Source of the DNA: Sphingobacterium thalpophilum
GTDB lineage: Bacteria > Bacteroidota > Bacteroidia > Sphingobacteriales > Sphingobacteriaceae
Length of the DNA stretch: 64,000 nucleotides
Direction of reading: 5' to 3'
Assembly: GCF_901482695.1 (NCBI RefSeq)
Contig: NZ_LR590484.1
Span: 186,001-250,000, forward strand
A program made the position numbers and the translations under genes. Shown here in pieces: positions 15,545 to 25,574 of this stretch. The notes under the pieces are model-generated. The model ran no database searches. It was not told where the DNA came from and worked only from the letters and a program-made list of their open reading frames with translations. Each line of letters begins with the position of its first letter. The first letter of the stretch is position 1.

Positions 15545-17233
15545 ATGAATACAGAAATTTTAGGAATCATCGTCATGTTCACCTTTTCGGTATTGCTGGC
15601 CATACCTCTGGGCAAGTATATTGCCAAGGTATATGGCGGTGACAAAACGCTTCTCGACCCTCTTTTCAATCCGGTCGAACGTCTTTTTTACAAAATCAGT
15701 GGTATCAACACGCAAACAGAAATGAACTGGAAGCAGCAGATGGTGGCAATGCTCACCATCAATCTGATATGGTTCCTTTTGGGAATGCTGATATTGATGA
15801 CACAGGGAAGCTTACCGCTAAACCCCGATGGAAACCCCAGTATGCCTGCTGATCTGGCTTTTAATACAGTCATATCGTTTGTGGTCAACTGTAATTTACA
15901 ACACTATTCGGGAGAGACCGGATTAAGCTACATCGGGCAATACTGGTTGATGTTCCTGCAGTTTGTAAGTGCAGGAACAGGAATGGCGGCAGCCGCAGTC
16001 CTGTTCCGCGCCTTCAGGGATAAAAGCACAACAGCACTGGGCAATTTTTACAACTATTTTGTAAAATCCTGTACCCGTATCTTATTGCCTCTTTCATTTG
16101 TCGTAGCTATAGTTTTGCTCTTCGAAGGAACACCGATGACTTTTGAGGGTAAGGATCGTATTACCACCTTGCAGGGCGATGTACAGGAAATTTCCAGAGG
16201 TCCTGCTGCAGCGTTCATACCCATTAAACATGTTGGAACAAATGGCGGTGGATTCTATGGCGTTAATTCCGCACATCCCTTTGAAAACCCTTCCTACTTG
16301 ACCAATATGGTGGAAATGGTGGCACAGTTCATTGTTCCACTAGCGATGGTTTTTGCCTTTGGATATTTTATCCGCCGGCGAAAACTTTCCTGGATGATAT
16401 TCAGTGTGATGACTGTCGGTTTTTTGATGCTTACCATCCCCAACATCCATATGGAAATGAAGGGTAATCCGGCAATCGCTCAAATGGGTATTGATACTTC
16501 GCTGGGAGCCATGGAAGGCAAGGAAATCCGGTTAGGTGCAGCAGCATCAGGTTTTTGGAGTATCGTAACGACGGTCATTTCTACGGGCTCCGTCAATTCG
16601 ATGCACGACAGCTCAATGCCTTTGTCAGGGATGAACGAGCTGCTCGCCATGATGATCAATGCTTTTTATGGCGGTGCTGGTGTGGGTATACTCAACTTTT
16701 TCGTATTCGTCATTTTAGCTGTATTTATCAGTGGATTGATGGTTGGACGTACGCCCGAATTTTTGGGCAAAAAGGTGGAAGCGCGGGAAATGAAGATAGC
16801 GATGGTTATCGCCTTATTGCATCCATTCTTGATACTTGTAGGCACGGCATTGTCAGTGGCGTTGCCCCAATACACCCTCGAAACACTCAATAATTCAGGC
16901 TTTCACGGGCTGAGTGAAATGCTTTATGAAAATACGTCTTCGGCGGCCAATAACGGCAGCGGATTTGAGGGTCTGGGCGATAACACGATGTGGTGGAACA
17001 TCAGCACCGGATTTATCTTGATACTTGGGCGCTTCCTGCCGATTATCGGACCAATAGCCATCGCCGGACTGTTAGCGCAAAAGAGATACATTCCGGAGGG
17101 TGACGGAACATTAAAAACAGACACAGCAACATTTGGACTGATGGTCTTCGCCGTAATTGCCATCGTAGCTGCGCTTGCTTTTTTCCCTGTATTGACGCTC
17201 GGGCCCATAGCAGAGTATTTTTCACTGTATTAA
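15545..17233 (+). CDS. kdpA: Potassium-transporting ATPase subunit KdpA
   Basis: 562 residues, the usual KdpA length, with about ten transmembrane segments. KdpA is the channel-like subunit that selects and passes K+. Selectivity-loop regions are visible, including SFVVNCNLQHYSGE, GTNGGGFYGVNSAHPFENP, GSVNSMHDSSMPLSG and NNGSGFEGL, in the expected order. It comes after kdpF and is followed 20 bp later by kdpB. No truncation or odd residues noticed. Confidence 0.98.
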   Translation: MNTEILGIIVMFTFSVLLAIPLGKYIAKVYGGDKTLLDPLFNPVERLFYKISGINTQTEMNWKQQMVAMLTINLIWFLLGMLILMTQGSLPLNPDGNPSMPADLAFNTVISFVVNCNLQHYSGETGLSYIGQYWLMFLQFVSAGTGMAAAAVLFRAFRDKSTTALGNFYNYFVKSCTRILLPLSFVVAIVLLFEGTPMTFEGKDRITTLQGDVQEISRGPAAAFIPIKHVGTNGGGFYGVNSAHPFENPSYLTNMVEMVAQFIVPLAMVFAFGYFIRRRKLSWMIFSVMTVGFLMLTIPNIHMEMKGNPAIAQMGIDTSLGAMEGKEIRLGAAASGFWSIVTTVISTGSVNSMHDSSMPLSGMNELLAMMINAFYGGAGVGILNFFVFVILAVFISGLMVGRTPEFLGKKVEAREMKIAMVIALLHPFLILVGTALSVALPQYTLETLNNSGFHGLSEMLYENTSSAANNGSGFEGLGDNTMWWNISTGFILILGRFLPIIGPIAIAGLLAQKRYIPEGDGTLKTDTATFGLMVFAVIAIVAALAFFPVLTLGPIAEYFSLY

Positions 17234-17253
17234 TTGTTTAAAGAAATTTAGAA

Positions 17254-19266
17254 ATGAGTAAAAATAATAAATCATTGTTTCAGAAAGAACTGGTTCGGGA
17301 GGCCCTAATACAGTCATTCGTGAAGCTGAACCCCAAAATAATGTTCCGTAATCCGGTCATGTTTACCGTTTGGATTGGAACGCTCGTCATGTTGACGGTA
17401 AGCCTGTGGACCTTGTCCGGTGCAGAAGGTCAGGGAAGTTTTATATACAATTTTGTGGTGTTTATCGTGCTTTTTAAAACCCTGCTGTTTGCCAACTTTG
17501 CTGAAGCCATTGCCGAAGCCAGAGGAAAAGCACAGGCAGACAGTTTGCGAAAAACAAGAGAGGAAACACCAGCAAGACTGAAAAATGGCAAGACCATATC
17601 CTCTGCTCAGCTACAAAAAGGTGATATTTTCGTCTGTGAAGCAGGGGATATAATTCCTTCCGATGGTGAAATCATCGAGGGATTGGCAACCATTGATGAA
17701 AGTGCGATCACCGGTGAGAGCGCTCCTGTTATCAGGGAAGCAGGTGGTGACAAAAGTTCGGTCACAGGTGGTACAAAAGTGCTATCCGACAGAATCATCG
17801 TACAGGTTACCACACAGCCCGGCGAGAGTTTCCTTGACAAAATGATTGCATTGGTCGAGGGCGCGAGCCGTCAGAAAACACCCAATGAAATCGCATTGAC
17901 CATATTATTGGCAGGCTTTACATTAGTGTTCATTATTGTGTGTGTAACCCTCAAACCATTTGCTGATTATGCAAATGTCAGTATTACCATCGCGTCGTTT
18001 ATCTCCTTATTTGTCTGTCTAATCCCGACGACCATCGGGGGTCTGCTATCGGCTATCGGTATTGCAGGGATGGACAGGGCCCTAAGAGCCAATGTGATTA
18101 CCAAAAGTGGTAAAGCTGTGGAGACTGCAGGTGATATCGATGTGCTCTTGTTAGATAAAACAGGAACGATTACGATCGGGAACCGTAAAGCAACGCATTT
18201 CCATCCGGCCAGTGGTGTGGACGAGAAAAGGTTGATTAAAGCGGTTGTACTAAGTTCGATGGCGGACGAAACTCCAGAAGGAAAATCGATCATTGAGCTG
18301 GCAAATATCAACCCTTCGAGCTATCTGGTAAAAGAACCAAAATTTATCAAGTTCACAGCCGAAACCCGTAGTTCAGGGATTGATTATGAAAATTTCCGCA
18401 TCAGAAAAGGTGCGACAGACGCTATTAAAAATCTCGTTTTGCAGGCAGGAAATACTTTCCCGAGCGAAGTGGAAGAAACTGTTAAAGCAATCTCCCAAAA
18501 CGGAGGAACGCCCTTGGTGGTATCCGAAAATGAAGTGGCTTTGGGCGTAGTTGAGCTGCAGGATGTCATCAAACCCGGCATTCAGGAGCGTTTCGAGCGT
18601 TTGCGCAAAATGGGTATCAAAACCGTAATGGTTACAGGGGACAACCCGCTGACTGCAAAATTTATTGCTGAAAAAGCAGGAGTGGATGACTTCATCGCCG
18701 AAGCCAAACCGGAAGACAAGATGAACTATATCAAAAACGAGCAGGCAGAAGGGCGTTTGGTAGCGATGATGGGTGATGGTACAAACGATGCTCCGGCATT
18801 GGCCCAGGCAGATGTCGGTGTAGCAATGAACAGCGGCACTCAGGCTGCAAAAGAAGCGGGGAATATGGTGGATCTGGATAACGACCCAACCAAATTGATT
18901 GAGGTAGTAGAGATCGGAAAACAGCTTTTAATGACCAGGGGAACGCTCACCACATTCAGTATTGCCAATGATGTAGCTAAGTACTTTGCCATTATCCCTG
19001 CCTTGTTCATTGCGGCTATACCGGCATTGCAGGGACTCAATATTATGCGTTTACATTCACCGGAAAGTGCCATTCTATCTGCAGTCATTTTCAATGCGAT
19101 TATTATACCCCTATTAATTCCGCTTGCGCTCAAAGGCGTTGCTTACAAGCCCATCGGTGCCAGTGCGCTATTACGCAGAAACCTGTTTATATATGGCCTG
19201 GGCGGCGTGCTTATTCCCTTTGTAGGGATAAAGCTGATCGATATGGTGGTATCCATTTTTTTCTGA
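17254..19266 (+). CDS. kdpB: Potassium-transporting ATPase ATP-binding subunit KdpB
   Basis: 670 residues; P-type ATPase. The actuator loop has [10 protein letters not shown], the phosphorylation site is [10 protein letters not shown] with Asp301, and the hinge is [10 protein letters not shown] followed by [12 protein letters not shown]. Transmembrane segments flank these domains in the KdpB arrangement. KdpB hydrolyses ATP to drive K+ uptake through KdpA. Gene order and tight spacing place it in one operon with kdpA and kdpC. Confidence 0.98.
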   Translation: MSKNNKSLFQKELVREALIQSFVKLNPKIMFRNPVMFTVWIGTLVMLTVSLWTLSGAEGQGSFIYNFVVFIVLFKTLLFANFAEAIAEARGKAQADSLRKTREETPARLKNGKTISSAQLQKGDIFVCEAGDIIPSDGEIIEGLATIDESAITGESAPVIREAGGDKSSVTGGTKVLSDRIIVQVTTQPGESFLDKMIALVEGASRQKTPNEIALTILLAGFTLVFIIVCVTLKPFADYANVSITIASFISLFVCLIPTTIGGLLSAIGIAGMDRALRANVITKSGKAVETAGDIDVLLLDKTGTITIGNRKATHFHPASGVDEKRLIKAVVLSSMADETPEGKSIIELANINPSSYLVKEPKFIKFTAETRSSGIDYENFRIRKGATDAIKNLVLQAGNTFPSEVEETVKAISQNGGTPLVVSENEVALGVVELQDVIKPGIQERFERLRKMGIKTVMVTGDNPLTAKFIAEKAGVDDFIAEAKPEDKMNYIKNEQAEGRLVAMMGDGTNDAPALAQADVGVAMNSGTQAAKEAGNMVDLDNDPTKLIEVVEIGKQLLMTRGTLTTFSIANDVAKYFAIIPALFIAAIPALQGLNIMRLHSPESAILSAVIFNAIIIPLLIPLALKGVAYKPIGASALLRRNLFIYGLGGVLIPFVGIKLIDMVVSIFF

Positions 19267-19348
19267 GTCACAAAAAGCAATGTTAAAATCAGATCATTAG
19301 CATCGACGGCTGATGGTTGCTTCATGTACATTAACACAAATAAATAAG

Positions 19349-19909
19349 ATGAAAAAACATATTTTGCCCGCTATCAAACTGACTGTCGTTATGATACTTT
19401 TCTTCACGGTATTGTACCCTTTGGTCGTGTGGGGTATTGCGCAGTTTGCGCCCAATTCCGGAAAAGGAGCAGTCATTGAGGATCAAGGCAGTAAGTACTA
19501 CAGCAATATTGGGCAGCACTTTTCCGATGATCAATATTTCTGGTCACGACCCTCCGCGGTAAACTACAATGCCGCTGGCTCGGGCGGCAGCAACAAAGGT
19601 CCGTCAAATGAAGAATATCTTGCAGAAGTGCAGGCTCGCATAGATACTTTTATGATACACAATCCCGGCATTAAAAAATCCGAAATACCTGTGGACTTAG
19701 TCACCGCGAGCGGCAGCGGGCTTGACCCCAATATTTCAGTGCAGGCTGCAAAAGTACAGGTGAAGCGTATTGCCAAAATAAGAAATATAGACGAAAATAA
19801 ACTGTATCAGCTCGTCGAAAGCCATATAGAAAAACCGCTTTGGGGTGTGTTCGGTCCTGAGAGAATTAATGTACTGAAACTCAATATCGCCCTGGATAGA
19901 TCAAAATAA
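19349..19909 (+). CDS. kdpC: Potassium-transporting ATPase subunit KdpC
   Basis: 186 residues from the ATG at 19349; an in-frame start at 19313 would add an unlikely polar leader. One N-terminal membrane anchor (about 9-28) is followed by the periplasmic domain with QYFWSRPSAVNYNAAGSGGSN, PVDLVTASGSGLDPNIS and ENKLYQLVESHIEKPLWG, all KdpC hallmarks. KdpC raises ATP affinity of the KdpFABC complex. Confidence 0.97.
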   Translation: MKKHILPAIKLTVVMILFFTVLYPLVVWGIAQFAPNSGKGAVIEDQGSKYYSNIGQHFSDDQYFWSRPSAVNYNAAGSGGSNKGPSNEEYLAEVQARIDTFMIHNPGIKKSEIPVDLVTASGSGLDPNISVQAAKVQVKRIAKIRNIDENKLYQLVESHIEKPLWGVFGPERINVLKLNIALDRSK

Positions 19910-20025
19910 ATATTTGTCAGGGAATTAAGCGGTACAGAAATAAATAATAGGATCATTGTAGTTTATTCATTTGCACGCGCGTGAATAATTTGGTAGTACC
20001 ATCGGTAAGAAGAAATTAGATATAG

Positions 20026-21105
20026 ATGAAAAAAGTATGGATATGCTCCACAATTATGTTGGGAGCAGGAAGTGTATTGGCACAAGAAACAGAAAAAAAT
20101 CCGCTAACAATCAGCGGATATGCTGAGGTTTACTATCAGCGGGATTTTAACAATCCAAAATCAAATAAACGACCCGAATTTGTGTACAGCCACAACCGCA
20201 ACAACGAGGTGAGCCTGAATGTGGGCCTGATCAAAGCATCTTATGAAAACAAAAAGGTACGGGCTAATCTCGGTTTGGGCATTGGTTCTTATATGAATGC
20301 CAATTATGCTGCCGAAGAAGGTGTCTTAAAAAACATTTATGAGGCGAATGTGGGTATTAAGTTATCCAAAAAGCACGATCTGTGGCTGGATGCGGGTGTT
20401 ATGCCTTCTCACATTGGCTTTGAAAGTGCTATCGGAGCGGACTGTTATACTTTGACACGCAGTATGCTTGCAGACAATTCTCCTTATTTTGAAACTGGTG
20501 CAAAACTGTCGTACAGTGCCAAAAACGGCAAATGGGATATGGCGGTGCTGGTCATTAACGGCTGGCAGCGCATCCAGCGGGTTGAAGGAAATAGTACACC
20601 GGCCTTTGGGCACCAGTTGACCTACAGACCTTCCGAAAAAATCACGTTAAACAGCAGTTCATTTATCGGCAATGATAAACCGGATGAGGCAAAGCAGATG
20701 CGTTATTTCCATAACTTGTATGGACAATTTGCGTTTAACGCACAGTTTGCATTGATAGCCGGATTTGATATCGGAGCTGAACAAAAAAGCAAGGGTGGCA
20801 GCGAATACAACATTTGGTACAGCCCTGTCTTGATCGCCCGATATAGTCCGACACATAAACTAAATGTAGCGGCGCGAGCAGAATATTACAACGATAGAAA
20901 CGGTGTCATCATAGCTTCTGGCACAACAAATGGCTTTCAGACCTTTGGCGCGTCCTTCAATGTAGACTACCAGATTTTACCAAACGTAGTCTGGCGGACT
21001 GAAATAAGGGAGCTAAACAGCAAAGACGCCATTTTTTTAAAAAGGAATGGTGATCTGAAAAAGAACAACCTGATGGCGGTTACTTCGCTGGCAGTACGTT
21101 TCTGA
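20026..21105 (+). CDS. Outer-membrane beta-barrel porin linked to kdp
   Basis: 359 residues. Signal peptide 1-19 (…GSVLAQE). The rest alternates hydrophobic and polar residues in short strands typical of a 14-18-strand barrel (ISGYAEVYYQRDF, LGLGIGSYMNANY, LWLDAGVMPSHIGFE, LNVAARAEYYNDRN) and ends in an aromatic residue (SLAVRF), the C-terminal signature for outer-membrane insertion. It resembles the OmpL-like putative porin-2 (BBP2) group. Placed between kdpC and kdpD, it probably helps K+ cross the outer membrane; that role is inferred from position. Confidence 0.85.
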   Translation: MKKVWICSTIMLGAGSVLAQETEKNPLTISGYAEVYYQRDFNNPKSNKRPEFVYSHNRNNEVSLNVGLIKASYENKKVRANLGLGIGSYMNANYAAEEGVLKNIYEANVGIKLSKKHDLWLDAGVMPSHIGFESAIGADCYTLTRSMLADNSPYFETGAKLSYSAKNGKWDMAVLVINGWQRIQRVEGNSTPAFGHQLTYRPSEKITLNSSSFIGNDKPDEAKQMRYFHNLYGQFAFNAQFALIAGFDIGAEQKSKGGSEYNIWYSPVLIARYSPTHKLNVAARAEYYNDRNGVIIASGTTNGFQTFGASFNVDYQILPNVVWRTEIRELNSKDAIFLKRNGDLKKNNLMAVTSLAVRF

Positions 21106-21122
21106 TTATTTCATTTCCTTGC

Positions 21123-21152
21123 ATTCCCCTTAACCGTTTGTCTAAGGGGAAT
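21123..21152 (+). terminator. Terminator-like hairpin between porin and kdpD
   Basis: Perfect 10-base stem ATTCCCCTTA / TAAGGGGAAT with a 10-base loop, just after the porin stop. The following bases are AT-rich but not a clean T run. It suggests partial separation of the structural and sensor parts of the locus. Confidence 0.5.
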
Positions 21153-21180
21153 TTGTAAATTTAAAAAACCATTTTTTTGT

Positions 21181-22305
21181 ATGGAGGACGAGAGAAAAAG
21201 TGCTGCACATTTTTTGGACTTAATCCAGAAATCCCGCAGGGGAAAATTCAAACTTTATATTGGAATGAGTGCCGGTGTGGGAAAAAGCTATCGGATGTTG
21301 CAGGAGGCACACGCTCTTTTACACAATGGCATAGACGTAAAAATAGGCTTTATAGAAACCCATAATCGGAAAGAAACCCATGCCTTGGTCGATGGTCTTC
21401 TGGTAATTCCAAGAAGAAAGTTGTTTTACAAAGGCAAGGAATTGGAAGAACTTGATGTTCAGGCAGTGATCAACCTACGTCCGGAAGTCGTCATTGTCGA
21501 TGAATTGGCACATACCAACATTGAGGGGAGTAAAAATGAGAAGCGCTGGCAGGATGTAATGGATATTCTTGATGCGGGGATAAATGTGATCAGTGCAGTA
21601 AACATACAGCATATTGAAAGCCTCAATGAAGATGTCAGAGAAATAACGGGGATTGAGGTAAAAGAGCGCGTGCCGGACAGTGTCATCGCCCAGGCAGATG
21701 AAGTGGTCAATATTGACCTTACTTCCGAAGAGCTTATCACAAGACTGAAAGAGGGTAAAATATATGAACAAGCAAAGATAAAAACGGCACTAAATAACTT
21801 TTTCAAAAGTGAGCATATATTACAGCTTCGTGAGCTCGCTTTAAAGAAAGTAGCCTCACAGGTAGAGCGAAAAGTGGATACGGAAATTACCATGGTCAAC
21901 CCTGCAAAAAGGGAAAAGTTGCTCGCCTGCATCAGCTCCAACGAGAAAACAGCAAAAATTGTTATCCGGAAGACTGCCAGACTGGCCAATTATTATAACG
22001 GTAAGTGGTATGTGTTATATGTGCAGACACCCAAAGAGCGTGCTGATAAGATTGCTTTGGATAAGCAGCGGCATCTGATTAATAACCTTAAACTAGCAAC
22101 GGAACTGGGAGCCGAAATCATTAAAATAGAGGGCAGAAACATCACAAGGTCAATAATGGAACAATGTGAGCTGCGAAAAATCACGACCGTCTGTATCGGA
22201 AAGCCCCACCTTAACTTGTTAAAAGTAGTACTGGCAACAGATACGCTCAACTCTCTTCTGAATAAACTTTCCCAGGAAAATATTGATTTAGTAATATTGT
22301 CGTAA
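21181..22305 (+). CDS. kdpD: Short KdpD: sensor N-terminal domain plus Usp domain, without kinase
   Basis: 374 residues. It holds the KdpD family domain with Walker A GMSAGVGKSYRM (about residues 29-40), a Walker B-like VVIVDELAHTN, and the typical DAGINVISAVNIQHIESL segment, followed by a universal-stress-like (Usp) domain (about 240-374, ITTVCIGKPH near the end). In E. coli KdpD these are followed by transmembrane helices and a histidine kinase in the same chain; here the chain stops and the next gene, overlapping by one base (TAATG), supplies a separate membrane kinase. The KdpD domain senses K+ state and ATP, and the Usp domain can bind regulators such as c-di-AMP in some bacteria. Confidence 0.93.
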   Translation: MEDERKSAAHFLDLIQKSRRGKFKLYIGMSAGVGKSYRMLQEAHALLHNGIDVKIGFIETHNRKETHALVDGLLVIPRRKLFYKGKELEELDVQAVINLRPEVVIVDELAHTNIEGSKNEKRWQDVMDILDAGINVISAVNIQHIESLNEDVREITGIEVKERVPDSVIAQADEVVNIDLTSEELITRLKEGKIYEQAKIKTALNNFFKSEHILQLRELALKKVASQVERKVDTEITMVNPAKREKLLACISSNEKTAKIVIRKTARLANYYNGKWYVLYVQTPKERADKIALDKQRHLINNLKLATELGAEIIKIEGRNITRSIMEQCELRKITTVCIGKPHLNLLKVVLATDTLNSLLNKLSQENIDLVILS

Positions 22306-24065
22306 TGAAAATCAAAACAAAACTAACATTTGGTGTTGGGATGCTCTTCCTTTTAATTTTGGCTCTGGCCGCCGTCAGCGGATGGTACATCTATAGGCTA
22401 AAGAAAGACACAAACAACATCCTTGTTGCTAACTACAACACACTACAGTATTCTCGAAATATGTTGATTGCGTTAGAAGATATGGGCAAGGATAAAGCCG
22501 CTATGGCTACTTTTAAAGACAATCTGGCCAAACAACAGCAGAATATAACGGAAATGGGAGAAAGGGAAGCAACAGATCTGGTAATCAAACATTTCTCAAT
22601 GCTCAGTAAAAATCCACAAACGCCTGCTTTGATTTCGGCTATCAGGAGAGATATTACTGAGCTGATGCGATTGAATATGGAAGCCATTGAACATAAAAGC
22701 AATATCGCAGATGCGACCGCTCAAAAAGCAATTGTTATCATTTCATTTACTGGCACACTCTGTTTCATGATTGCCTTTGTTTTATTGGTGAATTTACCTT
22801 CAAACATCGCTAATCCGATCCGTGAGCTTACTGAAAGTATAAAAGAAGTCGCTGCACAGAATTATAAAAAACGGGTACATTTTGAAAGTCACAGCGAATT
22901 TGGTGATCTCGCCAGATCGTTCAACACAATGGCTGAAAAGCTAGAAGAATATTCTGAAAGCCGTTTGGATAAGATCCTGAAAGCGAAAAGACGCATAGAA
23001 ACACTTATCAATAACATGCACGATCCGGTTATCGGAATTGATGAAACTAATAAAGTATTATTCGCCAATGACGAAGCGTTGAAAATAACCGATATCAATG
23101 ACAACGATATCATCGGAAAGCAAATCCAGGACATTGCGGTTACCAATGACCTAATACGGGATATTATCAAAGATATATTCAGCCCGGAATCTGAAAATAG
23201 AAAACCTGAACCGTTAAAGATTTTTGCGGATGGTAAGGAAAGTTATTTCGAAAAGGAGATATTAGACATCAATATTATTCCAACAGGAGAAACCGAATCG
23301 CAATTTATCGGGCGGGTCATAATGCTGCGCAACATCACACCATTCAAGGAAATGGATCTGGCAAAAACCAATTTTATGGGCACAATTTCTCACGAGTTTA
23401 AAACGCCGATTTCGTCCATCAAGATGAGTTTGCAATTATTGGAAAACAAACAGATTGGCGATTTGAACATGGAACAAAGAAGTCTGATCGACGGCATTAA
23501 AGAAGACACTGAACGATTGCTAAAAATAACGGGAGAGTTGTTGAATATCACCCAAGTGGAAAGCGGCTCCATCCAAATCAACATACAAACGACCCATATT
23601 TCTGAGATCGTCAACTATGCTGTCAACGCGACAAGGTCCTTAGCCGAACAGAAAAATGTGCAGGTCAAAATCAATCAGGACAGTAAGGTAAAGACAGTGA
23701 TGGCGGACGGCGAAAAGACAGCCTGGGTACTCACCAATTTACTGTCAAACGCCATACGTTATTCCTATGAAAACTCATTTGTCCAGATTAGTGTAACGGA
23801 ACACAGCGATGATAAAGTTAAATTCTCTGTCATAGACACGGGGCAAGGCATTCAACCTCAGTACTTATCCAGGATATTCGAACGATACTTTCGCATACCC
23901 GGCACCAAAAAAGAAGGCACTGGATTGGGGCTGTCCATTAGTAAGGAATTTATAGAGGGACAAGGAGGCAGCATCGGGGTAGTCAGCGAATATGGCGCAG
24001 GAAGTACATTCTCTTTTGTATTGAACAAACCTTCTTTTTCAAAACAAAGCGCATATATCGCATGA
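22305..24065 (+). CDS. Membrane histidine kinase (HAMP-PAS-HisKA-HATPase) of the kdp locus
   Basis: 586 residues. Two transmembrane segments (about 7-28 and 145-167) enclose a ~115-residue periplasmic helical region. Then come HAMP (NPIRELTESIKEVAAQNY), PAS (INNMHDPVIGIDETNKVLFAN), HisKA with phospho-acceptor His363 in TISHEFKTP, and HATPase_c with N, G1 and G2 boxes (LTNLLSNAIRYS, VIDTGQGI, GTGLGLSI). It overlaps the short kdpD gene by one base, so the two products likely act as a split KdpD. No response regulator (KdpE) is found in this window. Confidence 0.92.
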   Translation: MKIKTKLTFGVGMLFLLILALAAVSGWYIYRLKKDTNNILVANYNTLQYSRNMLIALEDMGKDKAAMATFKDNLAKQQQNITEMGEREATDLVIKHFSMLSKNPQTPALISAIRRDITELMRLNMEAIEHKSNIADATAQKAIVIISFTGTLCFMIAFVLLVNLPSNIANPIRELTESIKEVAAQNYKKRVHFESHSEFGDLARSFNTMAEKLEEYSESRLDKILKAKRRIETLINNMHDPVIGIDETNKVLFANDEALKITDINDNDIIGKQIQDIAVTNDLIRDIIKDIFSPESENRKPEPLKIFADGKESYFEKEILDINIIPTGETESQFIGRVIMLRNITPFKEMDLAKTNFMGTISHEFKTPISSIKMSLQLLENKQIGDLNMEQRSLIDGIKEDTERLLKITGELLNITQVESGSIQINIQTTHISEIVNYAVNATRSLAEQKNVQVKINQDSKVKTVMADGEKTAWVLTNLLSNAIRYSYENSFVQISVTEHSDDKVKFSVIDTGQGIQPQYLSRIFERYFRIPGTKKEGTGLGLSISKEFIEGQGGSIGVVSEYGAGSTFSFVLNKPSFSKQSAYIA

Positions 24066-24231
24066 GAAGATGACCAAAGTCCTCTGTTGGCTTGATCATG
24101 TTCATCTCAGGTACGGCCTATTCGATAATGGGAAGTTCTACTCGAAGTACTAAAGCACTTGCCCCTAAGAGGGCAGCTTCTGCATACGCAAGTAGTTCTC
24201 CGTCGAACAAGTAACGTCGTTAGTACATCTT

Positions 24232-24600
24232 CTACTTTCGAATCCGATAGCCGCCATTTTTCGAAAGCGCGATATAACAGGCTATAACAGAGACGGAAAA
24301 TAATAGAAAGGTCAGGCCAAGAGGTTCCAACACATCTATCACCCTGAGTCTACCGAGGCCCTCCCTGCGGAAATTAAAATAATTGAGTTTATTAAATATC
24401 AAGATAAACATTAGTCCGTAAACACAAGCAGACTGAATAGATATCTTTCGTATAATTCTGTACGGCTTCCACAAGCTAATAACAACTTTTACCAGGACAT
24501 AGGTAAACACGCCTATCAATATCAAAGACAATAGCCCTGTGAGCGTCAATAATTTGATCTCACATATGTGTTCAAGAATTAACGGTTGATGTGCGTGCAT
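24232..24600 (-). CDS. Small integral membrane protein after the AraC gene
   Basis: 122 residues with three hydrophobic segments (LTLTGLLSLILIGVFTYVLV, ISIQSACVYGLMFILIF and LEPLGLTFLLFSVSVIACYIAL). It begins one base after the stop of the AraC gene, so the two are co-transcribed. No family recognised. Confidence 0.7.
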   Translation of the reverse strand: MHAHQPLILEHICEIKLLTLTGLLSLILIGVFTYVLVKVVISLWKPYRIIRKISIQSACVYGLMFILIFNKLNYFNFRREGLGRLRVIDVLEPLGLTFLLFSVSVIACYIALSKNGGYRIRK

Positions 24601-24601
24601 T

Positions 24602-25387
24602 TTATTTCCTACGTAAATCTGAAGGTCTGGAATGCGTGAAGGTATAGAAAGTATTGCTAAAAGATCCTAGCGTATCGTAACCGACGGCAAAAGCGATGTC
24701 TGTAATGGACTTATTTGTTTTGAGCAACATTTCTATCGCTTTAACCATGCGCAAAGTCTTCACATACTGCAAAAAAGAAATCTGTAGCCGCGTCTGAAAC
24801 ATTCTGGATATAGATCGTTCACTCATATAAAAACGATCGCCGATATCGTGCAGAGTAATCTGTTCGGCGAGATTTTGTTCGAGATATGCAAGAATAGGTG
24901 CCAGTCTCTCATCTGACGTGATGGGCAGTATAATGGGCAGCGCATCACTGCCGAGCTGTGGCAGCAGTTTTTTGATCGACACCAAGAAATCAAAATAATA
25001 ATCAGTCTTCATCACATGTTGTTCATCCCAGCGTTCGGTATGGTTAATCATCTGAATCAGGAGCTCGGTCGCGGGATAAATACCCAGTTTACTGTAGAAG
25101 GCATCTGCCTGATCGTCCTGCGTATAAAAATAGATGGATCGCAACACCGTTCCTGAGTGCCCTATACGTAAGACATGTGGCACTCCGCCCGGGATCCAAA
25201 AGTAATGCCTTGCGGGTACAACGTAGGTTTTATCATGTATCGTTATATAGGCAATTCCACCTTCGATAAATCCCAACTGGCCTTTTTTGTGCGTATGTAG
25301 GGGAATTAATTTTTCGGATTTTTCATGCATAACGAATGCAGATTCATCGTGTTCGTCTATTGCGGGCAGTAAAGCAATCAGTCCCAT
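24602..25387 (-). CDS. AraC family regulator with cupin sensor domain
   Basis: 261 residues. The N-terminal cupin (about 25-95) has PLHTHKKGQLGFIEGGIAYI, YFWIPGGVPHVLRI. The C-terminal part has the two AraC helix-turn-helix units: LHDIGDRFYMSERSISRMFQ and ITDIAFAVGYDTLGSFSNTF with HSRPSDLR at the end. The gene is divergent from the TolC-HlyD-MFS efflux operon that starts at 25575, and this arrangement is typical of efflux regulators that answer to the exported compound. Confidence 0.92.
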   Translation of the reverse strand: MGLIALLPAIDEHDESAFVMHEKSEKLIPLHTHKKGQLGFIEGGIAYITIHDKTYVVPARHYFWIPGGVPHVLRIGHSGTVLRSIYFYTQDDQADAFYSKLGIYPATELLIQMINHTERWDEQHVMKTDYYFDFLVSIKKLLPQLGSDALPIILPITSDERLAPILAYLEQNLAEQITLHDIGDRFYMSERSISRMFQTRLQISFLQYVKTLRMVKAIEMLLKTNKSITDIAFAVGYDTLGSFSNTFYTFTHSRPSDLRRK

Positions 25388-25539
25388 ATTCCCTGTTATT
25401 TAAATACGAAAATACATATAAATAAAAAAGTGTCCGAATATAAGGCATTGGATGAATGCGCAAAAACGTTCTATTTCATATTGGCGAGAATCAATAAAAA
25501 CATGTCTTTTACAAGCCATTACAAAAAAAGCCTGCCGTC

Positions 25540-25547
25540 TAAATTTG
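25540..25547 (+). promoter_or_regulatory. Candidate -7 box for the efflux operon
   Basis: TAAATTTG matches the Bacteroidota -7 consensus TAnnTTTG exactly, 27 bases before the ATG at 25575. A clear TTG at -33 is not present, in line with a promoter that needs the neighbouring activator. Confidence 0.35.
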
Positions 25548-25574
25548 TCCCCATAAAAAATAAGCGAACCGTAC

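Noticed and set aside
16094..19133. Several long minus-strand ORFs opposite kdpA and kdpB
   Set aside because: They are antisense shadows of strongly recognised coding sequence.
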